Of a stretch of 64,000 nt of DNA, positions 10,382 through 21,324 are shown one piece after another. This DNA is from Deroplatys truncata (lineage: Eukaryota > Arthropoda > Insecta > Mantodea > Mantidae). The number at the start of each line of letters is the position of its first letter. Positions within the stretch are counted from its first letter, which is position 1. Location of the stretch: assembly GCA_030765065.1 (NCBI GenBank), contig CM060988.1, forward strand, positions 200,940,565-201,004,564, given 5' to 3'. The notes below the pieces were generated by a model. That model made no database searches and was not told the DNA's origin. It was given only the letters and a program-made list of their open reading frames with translations. Position numbers and translations under genes: made by a program.

Positions 10382-10795
10382 TTTAAAAAATCACGATGAT
10401 GATTTTGATTAAAATATCATGTGCTTAATATATTTTGTATAAATAGACAAAAACTTAAGACGCAAAAATTACCCATATCTTTAAAACATACATTTATTTT
10501 TAAATAACGTTTTTGTGGCATCAATCATTTCCGAGATATTCGTTGTTATTAGCTTGAATTTCACAATACCTTGTCATTTTTATGTGGCAAGTCATCATTC
10601 TTTTGTTTCTCCTGATGCCATGCATATGGAGACTCGATGCTGTCCTCCTCTTGAACCTCCAACGAAATGTCTAATTAAACTACCTAATTTCAGTAAATGT
10701 TTATCTTGATTAACATGAAATAGATGAAAGTAAGCTTTCATAAAAATAGTTTGTAGAACAGTGGGCAAGGAAAATATGAATATAGATAACACATC
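10382..10795 (+). repeat. Family R, 3' part after SINE insertion
   Basis: It resumes family R at 'gatgattttgattaaaatatcatgtg' and runs to a diverged 3' end (atgaaatagatgaaagtaagc... tagtttgtagaacag). Confidence 0.65.
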
Positions 10796-10918
10796 AACTA
10801 TTTTGTTAAACGTTGGGGCTTAAGTAATTACGTTCTAAACATAGATAAGTAAGTGCGGGGTTGTTGTTTCACGTTTACTATAATGTGGCGGAGAGTGTAA
10901 TGTGGAATTTGTGCATAG

Positions 10919-11184
10919 GGTTCCTGAGCACACTGAGCTGCATGGTATCGGTGCTGATCCTTGTGGTGATCACCAGAGATCGCCTCGTGTCCGTCACAAG
11001 ACCCCTGGACAGGAGACAGCCCGCACTACACAGAGCTATACTGCTGGTGGCTGTGTTGTGGCTCATCGCCGCCCTCACAGCGCTCTTACCTCTCTCACCA
11101 GACACGGTGCAGTACTTCGGCGAGGAGTTCTACAGTGGTAACGGGGTCTGCCTAGCACTGCACCTCCAGGACCCCTTCGCACAG
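10919..11184 (+). CDS. Relaxin-receptor-like LGR, TM3-TM4 exon
   Basis: The acceptor is GCATAG and the donor GTACGC. Two leading bases complete a Gly, then 88 codons: TM3 FLSTLSCMVSVLILVVIT runs into TRDRLVSVTRPL, the cytoplasmic end of TM3. TM4 is LHRAILLVAVLWLIAALTAL with the conserved Trp. The second extracellular loop contains YSGNGVCLAL, whose Cys should pair with that of RHSRIC in the previous exon. The usual E/DRY triplet is replaced by R-D-R-L, as often seen in relaxin-type receptors that lack a strict DRY. The exon ends in phase 0 after DPFAQ. Confidence 0.92.
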
Positions 11185-11337
11185 GTACGCCTGCGTAACA
11201 AATGGGGGTTGTTGGCATGAGAGATTTTAACTCAACTTTTTCAAGATAGTATCTGTGCATTTGAACCAAAGACTCTAAACTTCTTTATTCATTCAGTATA
11301 AAATAAGAGTTATGATTTCCAAATCTAAGGTAAACCT

Positions 11338-11852
11338 CACCGAGCGGAATGGCTCAGGCGGAACGTAGGTGGCCCACATTCGTGAGCTCCTAGATTGATC
11401 CCAGCGACCACCCACTCTGGCCCATGGAGTTTTCGGGGGTTTCCCGGGTCGTTTGGCAATTCTGGAGGGTTTCTTTCATCCCCCCGAATTTCCTGTCCCT
11501 TCATTTCGTTCCATTATTCATTTCATTCGTCCTTCACTTTTATTTCAGGGTTGGAAGTGTCGGCGATGGTGTTTCGGTACTTTCTGTGAACTTTCTCCGT
11601 CCCTCAGCCTTCGGCTGGTGGCCGGGGTACAAGGACCAACCCTTGGGGGAGCGGGGTCCCCGATGTGCCTGTCCGACTGACGGGGCGTTTATATCTGTAA
11701 ACTGCAGGGAACCTGTCATTGTTGTGCCATCACTCCTCGTTTCGGCCGCCCGGTGTCATCCTTCCTCGTGGGGCATCGGTACAATTCCTTATTCCTGGAT
11801 TGGTGCCAAATACCCTCCGCTTCATAATCCAATCCAAGGTAAACCTTGTTCA
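11338..11852 (+). mobile_element. SINE family B, plus copy
   Basis: The tRNA-like head (gcggaatggctcaggcgg..., B-box-like agattgatccc) at about 11340-11405 is followed by the family body (cgaccacccactctggccc... ttcagggttggaagtgtcgg... cttcggctggtggccgg). The length of open reading in this copy reflects its GC-rich, stop-poor sequence and is not a gene. It abuts the mariner remnant at about 11853. Confidence 0.6.
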
Positions 11853-12679
11853 GCGAGCCATTTCTTAGGTTTGGGAAGAGAAAAAAAAATCACTGGGAGT
11901 CAAATCTGGTGAATATGGTGCAGGTGACAGCGCAAGTCATACAACTTCGTAATAACAATTGAAAAAGTGTGCATTGTCTTGCTGGTAAATACTTCTCTTC
12001 TTTAGCAAATACGGCCCTCACAGCATCCTTTAACAGCTCCAGAAAAGCTGTGTAGTACATTCCGTTAATGGTTTTGTCGTTTTCTAGATAGTTTACCAAC
12101 ACCACATTCCAGGAAACAGTGTCCACCACCTTTCCTGCTGAAGAAACGCACGTGATCCTCTTTGGCGCGCTTTCACTCTCTTGCACACATCGTTTGGACT
12201 GCCACTTCGTCTCTAGTATGTGATGCTGAATCCAAGTTCATCAACACTCATGTGTAAATGTTTCAGACACGATCTAACGAGATCTTGGTAATGTTAGCAA
12301 GCTCATCTGTCATTAACACGGCATGTGATGTTTTCTTCTCTCGTAGCGGTAACTGATAGAACGACAACCTTTAAACTCTGCAGGCAATTTCTTCACGAAA
12401 TGATGAAGAATCCTCCAAATTTGAATATAATTGTTTTATTATACTTATTTTGGTTGCCCCACCTTTTAATGTGAAGTATTTAACCACTGCAAAACATTCG
12501 ATTTCATCCATCAAAAAGTCTCAACTTGTTCATTTTGCAGCACTATAACAACCAAACCATGAAAGAACATGTATGAATTTGAAAATTGTTCCATCTAAAG
12601 GAACTTAAGTGTTCCTGCTGTTTATGCTTGGAGTACCATCTTTGTGTCAGGGCGAGAGAATTTCCGAAACGCCCTCGTA
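11853..12679 (-). pseudogene. Mariner transposase remnant, 3' truncated
   Basis: The minus strand reads SAPKRITCVSSAGKV, then VNYLENDKTINGMYY, then (after a frame change) PYSPDLTPSDFFSLPKPKKW, which is the third catalytic Asp region of mariner-family DD34D transposases. The right end near 12655-12679 (ttccgaaacgccctcgta) looks like a mariner inverted repeat bordered by TA. The left end is missing and the C-terminus stops at the SINE B junction. Several stops and frameshifts show it is dead. Confidence 0.65.
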
Positions 12680-12756
12680 TGACACAACAAAACTAAATAT
12701 GTAAGTTTAAACCGTTTTTCGGAAAATACTATTTCGCAGTTTTGTGCCCTTGATTT

Positions 12757-14745
12757 GTTACTACATCTAACCCCTGCACTCCACCTTACCCTGACACCCC
12801 TTCTTAAACCGGAACTCTATCAAGCTTGGGGCTTCACATCTTCTTCAGACGACATTTTGTCCACTTCCGCCTGTACCCCATCTTGCCCAGGTATTCTATT
12901 GTTCCCACCTTGCCCCACGGCTCTCATCTTACTCCTGTACCGCAGCTAGCCCGTCCTGTTCTATTTCCCGCCTTAACTCGGTACTTTATCATCCTTGATT
13001 TCTCACCCTGTACCGTTACATCTTACGTGTAATTTGTCTTTTCCGGTACCACATCTTGCACTTATCTTGTAAACGTACCCCATCCAGCCCCTGTATTCTG
13101 TTCATTACCGGTACCCCATCTTACCCCAGCATTCAGCATTGTCTCGGTACCCATGTTGCCCCTGTATTCAATCTTGTACACGTACCCCTGTATTCAATCT
13201 TGTACCGGTACCCATGTTGCCCCTGTATTCAATCTTGTACAAGTACTCCATCTTACCCCTGCATTCAATCTTGTACCGGTACCCATGTTGCCCCTGTATT
13301 CAATCTTGTACACGTACCCCATCCTACCCCTGCATTCAATCTTGTACGTACCCCATCCTACCCCTGTATTCAATCTTGTACACGTACCCCTTCCTACCCC
13401 TGTATTCAATCTTGTACACGTACCCCATCCTACCCCTGTATTCAATCTTGTACACGTACCCCACCCTACACCTGTATTCAATCCTGTACACGTACCCCAT
13501 CCTACCCCTGTATTCAATCTTGTACCGGTACCCACGTTGCCCCTGTATTCAATCTTGTACACGTACCCCATCTTGCCCCTGCATTCAATCTTGTATACGT
13601 ACCCCATCCTACCCCTGTATTCAATCTTGTACACGTACCCCATCCTACCCCTGTATTCAATCTTGTACCGGTACCCATGTTGCCCCTGTATTCAATGTTG
13701 TACAAGTACCCCATCTTACCCCTGCATTCAATCTTGTGCCGGTACCCATGTTGCCCCTGTATTCAATCTTTTACACGTACTCCATCTTGCCCCTGTATTC
13801 AATCTTGTACACGTACCCCATCCTACCCCTGTATTCAATCTTGTACACGTACCCCATCCTACCCCTGTATTCAATCTTGCACACGTACCCCATCCTACCC
13901 CTGTATTCAATCTTGTACCGGTACCCATGTTGCTCCTGTATTCAATCTTGTACACGTACCCCATCTTGCCCCTGCATTCAATCTTGTACACGTACCCCAT
14001 CCTACCCCTGTATTCAATCTTGTACACGTACCCCATCCTACCCCTGTATTCAATCTTGTACACGTACCCCACCTTGCCCCTGCATTCAATCTTGTACACG
14101 TACCCCATCCTACCCCTGTATTCAATCTTGTACACGTACCCCATGTTGCCCCTGTATTCAATCTTGTACACGTACCCCATGTTGCCCCTGTATTCACTTT
14201 TGTACACGTACCCCATGTTGCCCCTGTATTCACTCTTGTACACGTACCCCATCTTGCCCTGTATTCACTCTTGTACACGTACCCCATCTTGCCCCTGCAT
14301 TCAGCATTGTCTCGGTACCCCATCTTCCCCTGCATTCAGCATTGTCTCGGTACCCCATCTTACCCCTGTATTCAGCATTGTCTCGGTACCCTATCTTCCC
14401 CTGTATTCAGCATTGTTTCGGTACCCCATCTTACCCCTGTATTCAGTCTTGTACCGGTACCTATCTAACCCCTGTATTCTGTTCATTACCGGAACATCCA
14501 TCTTACCCCTGCATTCAGTCTTGTACCGGTACCTATCTAACCCTTGTATTCTGTTCATTACTGTATTCAGTATTGTCTCGGTACCCCATCTTACCCCTGC
14601 ATTCAGCATTGTCTCGGTACCCCATCTTACCCCTGTATTCAGTCTTGTATCGGAACCCCATCTTATCCCTGTATTCAGTCTTGTATGGGAACCCCATCTT
14701 ACCCCTGTTTTCTGTTCATTACCGGTACCCCATGTCGCCCGTGTT
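12757..14745. repeat. 35/36-bp minisatellite in receptor intron
   Basis: About 45 tandem units lie between about 13130 and 14745; from 12757 to 13130 the repeat is recognisable but degenerate. Two unit types alternate: a 36-bp form with TGTACACGTACCCCATCC and a 35-bp form with TGTACCGGTACCCATGTTG, each ending CCCCTGTATTCAAT. Later units (from 14290) change to TGTCTCGGTACCCC. The plus strand lacks stop codons in all frames over long stretches, and the minus strand too in part, which gives spurious long open frames. It ends about 40 bp before the TM5 exon. Confidence 0.92.
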
Positions 14746-14786
14746 CACCCGGCTCTCTAATGCGTGTACTGCCCCGTATGTTCCAG

Positions 14787-15015
14787 GGCTGGGAGTACTC
14801 GGTCGCAGTATTTGTGGTAATCAACGCGATAGCGCTCATCTTCATCACGTACGCCTATTGGAGGATGCTGGGAGTGGTGCGCAGCTCGGGATTGTCCATC
14901 AGATCCACCCAGGAACGTCACGATCGTGCCCTCGCCCAGCGTTTCGTCGTCATAGTCGCCACGGACTGCTGCTGCTGGATCCCCGTCATCGGCGTCAAAC
15001 TGTCCGCCCTCTGCG
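14787..15015 (+). CDS. Relaxin-receptor-like LGR, TM5-TM6 exon
   Basis: The acceptor is TGTTCCAG and the donor GTAAGT. The exon starts in phase 0 directly after the previous exon's CAG and has 76 codons plus one base. GWEYSVAVFVVINAIALIFI is TM5, followed by the short third cytoplasmic loop (RMLGVVRSSGLSIRSTQERHD) and TM6 RFVVIVATDCCCWIPVIGV, carrying the T-D-x-x-C-W-x-P motif typical of glycoprotein-hormone and relaxin LGRs. Its frame is open leftwards into the minisatellite for about 240 bases, so intron retention or a cryptic acceptor there would not meet a stop at once. The single trailing G joins GT of the TM7 exon. Confidence 0.92.
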
Positions 15016-15119
15016 GTAAGTTCTGGCAAATTTCATCGGCATTTCCTTGCTTTCACTACGCAAACGAACAGCACACGTTTAAGTAAATAACTTGCGGAGA
15101 GTTGACTGGGTTGTGCTAG

Positions 15120-15605
15120 TCCGATGTGTCACATTCACATGACTTTCTCTACCCACTATCGTTATTTTTATTAGTCTCTGCAAACTATTCTTACAAGGCT
15201 TATTTTTCTATCTACTTCATGTTAAATGAGATAAACGTTTGCAGAAATAGTTGCATTACACATTTCCCTTTATACTCCTACAGGAGACTGAATCGATACA
15301 TGCTTAAGAACCGTGTCTCCATATGCTGGCATTAAATTACCATACTTCTTGCATGACATCACGAGAAACAAGTGAGTAGCGACGGCACTTTGGAAAACTG
15401 GCATTGCAAATTTCAAACCATTAGTTACGGATTCTCGGAAACGGCTGATGTGACAAACTATTGGAAATAAATTGTTTTTTAAAGAGATGCACATTATTTA
15501 GTGTGATACGTCCTTTTGTATGTCTTATAGTTTACCGGTTATATAACATTCCTTCAGAATGAAGGGGACTATTCCCAAAAAATTCAAGATGCACATTTTA
15601 TTTGT
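15120..15605 (-). repeat. Family R minus copy, part 1
   Basis: It starts with the 3' terminal sequence of family R reversed (gatgtgtcacattcacatgactttctctaccc) and runs to the 'cattttatttgt' segment, where SINE C is inserted. It continues at 15923. Confidence 0.75.
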
Positions 15606-15922
15606 AGTGGGGTAGCGCAGTGGTTTCGTTTCCGACTCTCATACTCAGGGTCCTGGGTTGGATTCCCGTCTCTGGGAAGTCGGCCCTATCCACTGACTTA
15701 CTCATGTGAAGTATCCCCAAGGCCCAACGTGGTTCGGAGTCCACGGTAAACGCTGTAGGTCCCCTCATTCCACCGCCATCCTCATCAATCTACCATCGCA
15801 GGCAACGGATTCCGCCCGCTGGGCACCTCCACGTCAAAAATGTGTCCAGTCATCGCTTGGTGGAATCAGGTGTCCCCGAAGGTCATAGGCCATATGGTGA
15901 GGGTTAGAAACGACGACGATGG
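15606..15922 (+). mobile_element. SINE family C with perfect 12-bp target-site duplication
   Basis: The head is tRNA-like (ggggtagcgcagtggtttcg, A box; gggttggattcccg, B box), with a body ending in aaacgacgacgatgg. It is flanked by CATTTTATTTGT at 15594-15605 and 15923-15934, where it interrupts a family R copy. A body fragment recurs in reverse at 24559-24650. Confidence 0.85.
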
Positions 15923-16185
15923 CATTTTATTTGTCATGGAAATATATTGAACATGCGGTATATTAATTAAAATCTTTGGGGCCATTTTTGAGACAATAAC
16001 GAAACATTTTCCATGTAAAGGGTAGTTTGGCGTGGGGGAGGGGGTTCTTTAAAATCGTGTCGCATCCTCGGAACGTAAATACCAAGTTGGATATTTTGCC
16101 GACTTTTCGTTATTGTGTTAAGCTGTTCAGATAGACAAACACACGGATGTCTTTACTAAAGTTTTTTTGAGGTTTCAGGGACCTT
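15923..16185 (-). repeat. Family R minus copy, part 2
   Basis: It resumes after the SINE C insertion with tgtcatggaaatatattgaac... ttttgagacaataacgaaac... tcgcatcctcgg, in the same order as other minus copies. Confidence 0.75.
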
Positions 16186-16490
16186 AAAACATGTATTTCC
16201 GGTGTAATCTCGACATCAATTTTTTATTGGAATACAATGCTCCCTCCATTTACTGTAAGTACATAATAAAGAAAGAATTATGTTTATTAAGGAGACCTCA
16301 AAACATGTATTTCCGATGTAATCTCCACATCAGAGTTTTTGTGTGGAATGCAATAGTTCCTACATTTACTGTAATTACATAACGAAGAAAGAAAAAAATA
16401 TGTTTATTAAGGGGGCCTCGAAACATGTACCTGCGGTGTAATCTCGACATTAGATTTTTTGGTGTGGAATGCATTGGTTCATCTTACCTG
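16186..16490 (-). repeat. Tandem triplication of family R 5' end (114-120 bp period)
   Basis: Three successive units begin aaaacatgtatttcc(g) at about 16186, 16300 and 16420. Each contains gtaatctc(g/c)acat, ttttt and ggaat(a/g)caat, separated by tgtttattaagg. It adjoins the minus family R copy. Confidence 0.75.
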
Positions 16491-17127
16491 CTATAGAAAG
16501 TCAACTGTTTTTGTGAGACTAATCTGGGAAGAGAGATAAAAATAAACAATAGTAGGTAGAGAATGTCATGTGAATGCAATCATTCATGATTTTAGGATGC
16601 ACCTACAGCAACGTGCCTTGCACGTTAGACAGCCATTTGCACTTGTGTTCACAAATCATTATCAGTAACTCGCCCGTACATGCGACGCACTTACTTGCTC
16701 GCAGAGTTGGCGACGAGATGCGTGCACAAAGTCGCGACCGTAATTACATTGGGGGAGTTGTGTCGCATTGTCACATCAGGGGCAATTACTGGGCTTCAAA
16801 TGTAAAAACATCAGGGTGCCGCCTCATTACGTGACCCTATTCATCAGAAAATATTTCATTATTGCGGTTTTTGGAGCGGCAGCCCTGCCTCAGAAATTGA
16901 TTCGTTGAAAATTACTATCATGTCGGCTCCTTGTTTATATCTCATTTTCAAAAATAAAATTATATTTCTCCTACCGCTTACCTCAGGTAGAGGAAGTGCT
17001 GCATACAATACAAAAAAATTGTTTCGGGACATGCACGTTTTTTCATGTATATAAAAATCTTTACCTGCTATCGTTTACTTTTATATCTCTTCTACAAACT
17101 ATACCTACAAAACCTTATTTTTACTTT
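16491..17127. other. Intron sequence with short family R scrap
   Basis: A short 3' end of family R (about 16540-16590, gtaggtagagaatgtcatgtgaatg) is visible. The remainder has no supportable feature. Confidence 0.45.
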
Positions 17128-17930
17128 CACTACCACGTACCTACAGTAAGTATAGAGGATATTGCATTCCACCCAAAAATTCGATACCGAGATTTCATTT
17201 TGATGGCCCGTGAATGCAAAAAAAAAAAAATGTTATTTTATAAAACGGTCCGTGCATGTGCTTTTGAACAGCATAACTCAAAAACGAAAAGTCGGATCAA
17301 TACCAAACTTGGTAATTAAGTTCAGTATCTTCCAGAGATGCGACACGAAGTTTTCAAGAAAATCCCCCCACCCCAACTACCCTTTACACACAACATTTTT
17401 CGAAGTTGTTGTTTCTCCAAAAATGGCGCTAACGATTTTTATTTAAAATACATGTTAAAGATATTTACATGCCAAATAAAATGTATACCTTGAATTTTCT
17501 GGGAATAGCCTGTGAAGTCCTCTTCATTCGGAAGGAATTTTGTATAAATTTGAATAACTGCTAAACGTTAAGCGATAGACGAAAAAGTTCTATAAAAAAA
17601 TGTAGATCTTTTTAAAATACAATTTATTTCAAATAATTTTTTGTGGCATAAGCCATTTCTGGGATATCCGTTACTAATGGTTTGAATTTCTCAATACTTC
17701 GTCATTCTTTTGAGTTCTGTCGGTTTTAAGTTGTTTCTCGAGATGTCTTGGAAAGGGTATGGAATATTAAGGCCAGCATAGAGCGTCTAGTTCTTAAACA
17801 TTTGACTATCGCTGTTCTCTTTGTACCAATAACGAAATGTGTAATATAGTTATTTTTGTAAAGGTTTATATCGATTAAAATGAGGATAGAGGGCACAGAA
17901 AGTCATGTGAATGTTACATATCACATTCCC
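17128..17930 (+). repeat. Family R, nearly full-length copy
   Basis: It runs from tttttactttcactaccacg to cacagaaagtcatgtgaatg, with every internal landmark of the family present. Confidence 0.8.
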
Positions 17931-17932
17931 CC

Positions 17933-18190
17933 CCATATGTTATGGTTTACAGGTTAGGCAAAATTAATTCAGAATGAGGAGTACTTAGAACGCTATTCCG
18001 AGAAAATTCAAGATATATATTTTATGTCATTTTAATAAAAATTGCTAGAGCCGCTTTTGAGAGAACATGAAAAATAGTGAAACATTTTGCATCAAAAGGG
18101 TAGTTTGGTTTGGGCGGATTTTGTTGAAAAGCTTTGTGTCGCATTAAATGTCTAGTTTGGTATTCATCTGACTCCCCCCCCCCCCGGCGG
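17933..18190 (-). repeat. Family R minus fragment
   Basis: It runs from tatggtttacagg through gaacgctattccgagaaaattcaag to gtttggtattcatctgact, followed by a run of C. It is bounded on the right by SINE A. Confidence 0.65.
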
Positions 18191-18199
18191 AAATAGAAA

Positions 18200-18408
18200 T
18201 TGAGTTTTATTTATGGACGCTTTCTACTATGGTCCTTAGCGTCACATTCTATATTGTGTGTGAAACACCAGTAATTTTGCTCAGAGGCCTCTTTATCAAG
18301 CTTGAGGTTCTTTTACGTGCCGTAAATCTACGACACACGACCACTGGCTTTACTTCCCTTCCGCAGGAAGCCATGCTAAGGATTTTAACGCCCGAAAAAA
18401 AAATAGAT
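18200..18408 (-). mobile_element. SINE family A minus copy, tRNA head lost
   Basis: The body runs from ttttatttatggacgct to acgcccgaaaaaaaaata. The tRNA-like head is absent, replaced by family R sequence from 18409. Confidence 0.7.
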
Positions 18409-18860
18409 GCCGCCCAAAAATTAGATATCGGGATTTCACCGGAAATACATGTTTTGACATCAAAATAAAGCATTTTTGAAAACATGTCCGTGTGTGTCAC
18501 TGTCTGTGAGCAGTATAACTCAAAAACGAAAAGTTGGATAAATACCAAACTTGGTGTTCGACTTTTGCATCTTCTAAATATGCAAAACTAACATTTTCAA
18601 GAAATTCCCCCTATCCCAGACTACCCTTTACATGGAATATTTTTTGAAAATCTTGATTTTCTCATGTAACGATTTTGATTAAAATATCATATTTTAAAGA
18701 TATTTTCATGAGAAATAAAAGTATACCTTGAATTTTCTGGGAATGTCCCCAAAAGTCCTCTTCTTTCTGAATGGCTTTTGTATAACTGGTAAACCGTAAG
18801 AGATAACAAAATTTTTCTACACAAAAAATGTAAAACACACAATTTATGTTACATACATTT
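18409..18860 (+). repeat. Family R fragment
   Basis: From gcccaaaaattagatatcggg to acacacaatttatgtt. It is followed immediately by a second copy in the same orientation, giving a partial tandem array. Confidence 0.75.
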
Positions 18861-19703
18861 TTACTTTCTCTACTACGTATAGTAAGTAGGGGAAGTATTG
18901 TATTCCACCCAAAAATTCGATACCGAAATTTCACAGGAAATACATGTTTTGAGACCCCCTGAATCCAAAAAAAGCATTTTTGGAAACATGTCCAATTGTG
19001 TGTGTCTGTGAACAGCATAACTCAGAAACGAACAGTCAGATAAACACCAAACTTGGTATTTAGGTTCGGTATCTTCCAGAGATGCGACAGGAAGGTTTTC
19101 TAGAAAATCCCCCCACTCCAGATTACCCTTTACATGGAACATTTTTCGAAAATTTTAATTTTCTCAAAAATGGCTCAAACGATTTTGATTAAAATATCAT
19201 ATGTTTAAGATATTTTCATGACAAATGAAATGTATATGTCGAATTTTCTGGGAATGTCTCCAAAAGTATTCTTCATTGTGAACGACTTTTGCATAACTGG
19301 TAAACCATAAGAGATAGACAAAATGTTACTACACAAAAAATGTAGATCGCGTTAAAATACACATATTTATGTCATATACATTTTTTGTTGTTGGGTGAAC
19401 CATTTTCGAGATATTGCTTGTTATTCCCTAAAATTTTCCAATGCTTATACTTTTTCTCAAATTTGTTATTCATTTTTTTTTTGTCCTGGTAATGCAAAGA
19501 GAATGGAATACTCCACATAGCAACCAGTTCTTAAAATATTTGACTATTGCTTAAAACCTACCATATTCCCCTTGCATCTACAAGAAAATTAGCAATAAGA
19601 TTAACATCTCGATTAACATGAAGCATATGGAGAATAAGGGTTTGTAAAAATAGTTTGTACAAGAGTAGAGAAAGTCATGTAAGTGTAACGCATCAGATTT
19701 TTA
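18861..19703 (+). repeat. Family R, reference-quality copy
   Basis: It begins ttactttctctactacg and ends agagtagagaaagtcatgtaagtgtaacgcatcag. The ends share the inverted core ACTTTCTCTACT/AGTAGAGAAAGT. Length is about 840 bp. The minus strand is open for about 90 codons near its 5' end, shared with copies at 36843 and 48053, but I do not call it a gene. Confidence 0.8.
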
Positions 19704-20436
19704 TTATGAGTTCTACTGTTTACCTTTTAGAACTGTAATTTCATAAAGCTCACATGCTGTTCATAAGAATTCACTGATATTCATGGAGATAGGAATGAAA
19801 TATTACCAAATGTTTTATTTCTGATCTTAAGACTCCCCCCGCAATAATCTTTCAATATTCTGGAAATGCTATAAAGCTGTAGAACATTTTTAGAGGTGAA
19901 ACATCATCGAGTCATTTTTACATAAACACAGTAGGGTAATGTTGAACTTCCCTTTGTAGCCAAAGCAAACTTCTTTACTGTCACCTCATAAACCAGTCAG
20001 GTGTGGTTCATCACTTCAAAGTAACTACTTGCGTCTGCATACCCTTGTGTTGAAGAAGGAAGCAGGTTCTCTTACAGAATGCTTCACTACTTCTTGGAAA
20101 ACTTCAGATTTGGTGAGACATAGTTCATCCTACTTGCAGACAACTGCAGCATTTTACAAAACTAAAATAGCATTCTTATGTGCTATTTGGTGCACAAATT
20201 TACTTGTATGAAAATATTTGATAACATTGCAGGGCTGAAACTAGAGATCCGTTTTGTCCACAAGCTCAAAGTTCAGGACCGAGCAATATGGACATTAAGG
20301 AAACGGAAAGAAAGAGCAGCATGAAACAAAGGAAAAATATGCAGAAATTAACATCCACTTATTTAAAATCAGGTGTCCTCAATGGTTAATGTAGTTAATA
20401 AAACATTATGAAAAACAACAACTTATTCTAAAAAGT
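19704..20436. other. Intron sequence, nothing recognised
   Basis: Receptor intron sequence without supportable features. Confidence 0.45.
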
Positions 20437-20905
20437 CTGATGTGATACATTCAGATGACTTTCTCTACCCTCTGTTGTTTAGTAGGAACTGGACGCTATA
20501 CGCTGCCTTAAAACTCCATGCTGTTTCCATGCAATCGTGAGAAACAACTGAATGTTGAAAGCACTTGACCAAGAAATGAACGATTTGAACCTTTAATGAC
20601 AGATATCTCATAAACGATTATGCCATAAAAAAACTTATTTGGAATAAATTATATGTTCCAAAGACATCTACATTTTTTGTGGAATACATTTTTGTTTATT
20701 GCTTAACGTTCACCAGTTATACACGATTATACAAAATTCCCTCTGAATGAAGAGGACTTCATAGGCTATTCCCCAAAAATTCAACATATACATTTTATTT
20801 GTCACGTAAATATCTTTAATATATGGTGTTTTAATCAAAATCGTTAGAACCAAAATTTTGTAATATGTACCATGTAAAGGTTAACTTGGTGGCCAGGGAG
20901 TGCAG
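20437..20905 (-). repeat. Family R minus copy, truncated
   Basis: It begins tctgatgtgatacattcagatgactttctctaccc and ends near taaaggttaacttggtgg. Confidence 0.7.
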
Positions 20906-21324
20906 AATCTTATTTCATTCTTAATGTTAAGGGTTTCTGCATTATATGAAAGCTATGCAGCTTTTATGTTATTAAATAACTATGTGATCAAAGAGAAGGT
21001 ACAAAGGTTTAAAATTTCACCTACTATAATTATAAGCTGTCAGGGGAAGTTAAGGAAGTCAGATATTCTGCCAATGTTTCACATCCTATTGCATGAATAT
21101 CAGGAGATTTTTCATCCACTGTTAGGAACAGCCTGGTCTATACGAAATTACAGTTATAAGGGGTAAAGGGGAGGACTCATCATAAAATCCTACAGCTTAC
21201 TGTGCATAAAGAACAGGGGGAGGTAAATGAGGTCATTTGAATTTAAACGAGCCAGCTAGTAGAATATACAAAAGTTTTAACTGTTGATAGCTGAGCATAT
21301 GGAAACATTCTATTGTGTGAACAG

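Noticed and set aside
11424-11912. 162-codon open frame
   Set aside because: It lies across a GC-rich SINE B body and into the mariner remnant; the frame is not conserved in other copies of the SINE.
13194-14335. Minus-strand open frames of up to 174 codons with YVYKIEYRG-type repeats
   Set aside because: They are the reverse reading of the same minisatellite, with no start context or splice logic.
13056-15019. Very long open frames (470, 535 and 626 codons) on the plus strand
   Set aside because: They are translations of the 35/36-bp minisatellite in three frames; the repeat lacks stops in any frame. Only the last 229 bases (14787-15015) are a real exon.
16186-16490. CRISPR-like array
   Set aside because: Three units of 114-120 bp with no separate unique spacers; they are tandem copies of the family R end in a eukaryotic genome.
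18873-19142. Minus-strand 89-codon frame as a gene
   Set aside because: It is part of repeat family R and is also found in other copies; no independent sign of function.
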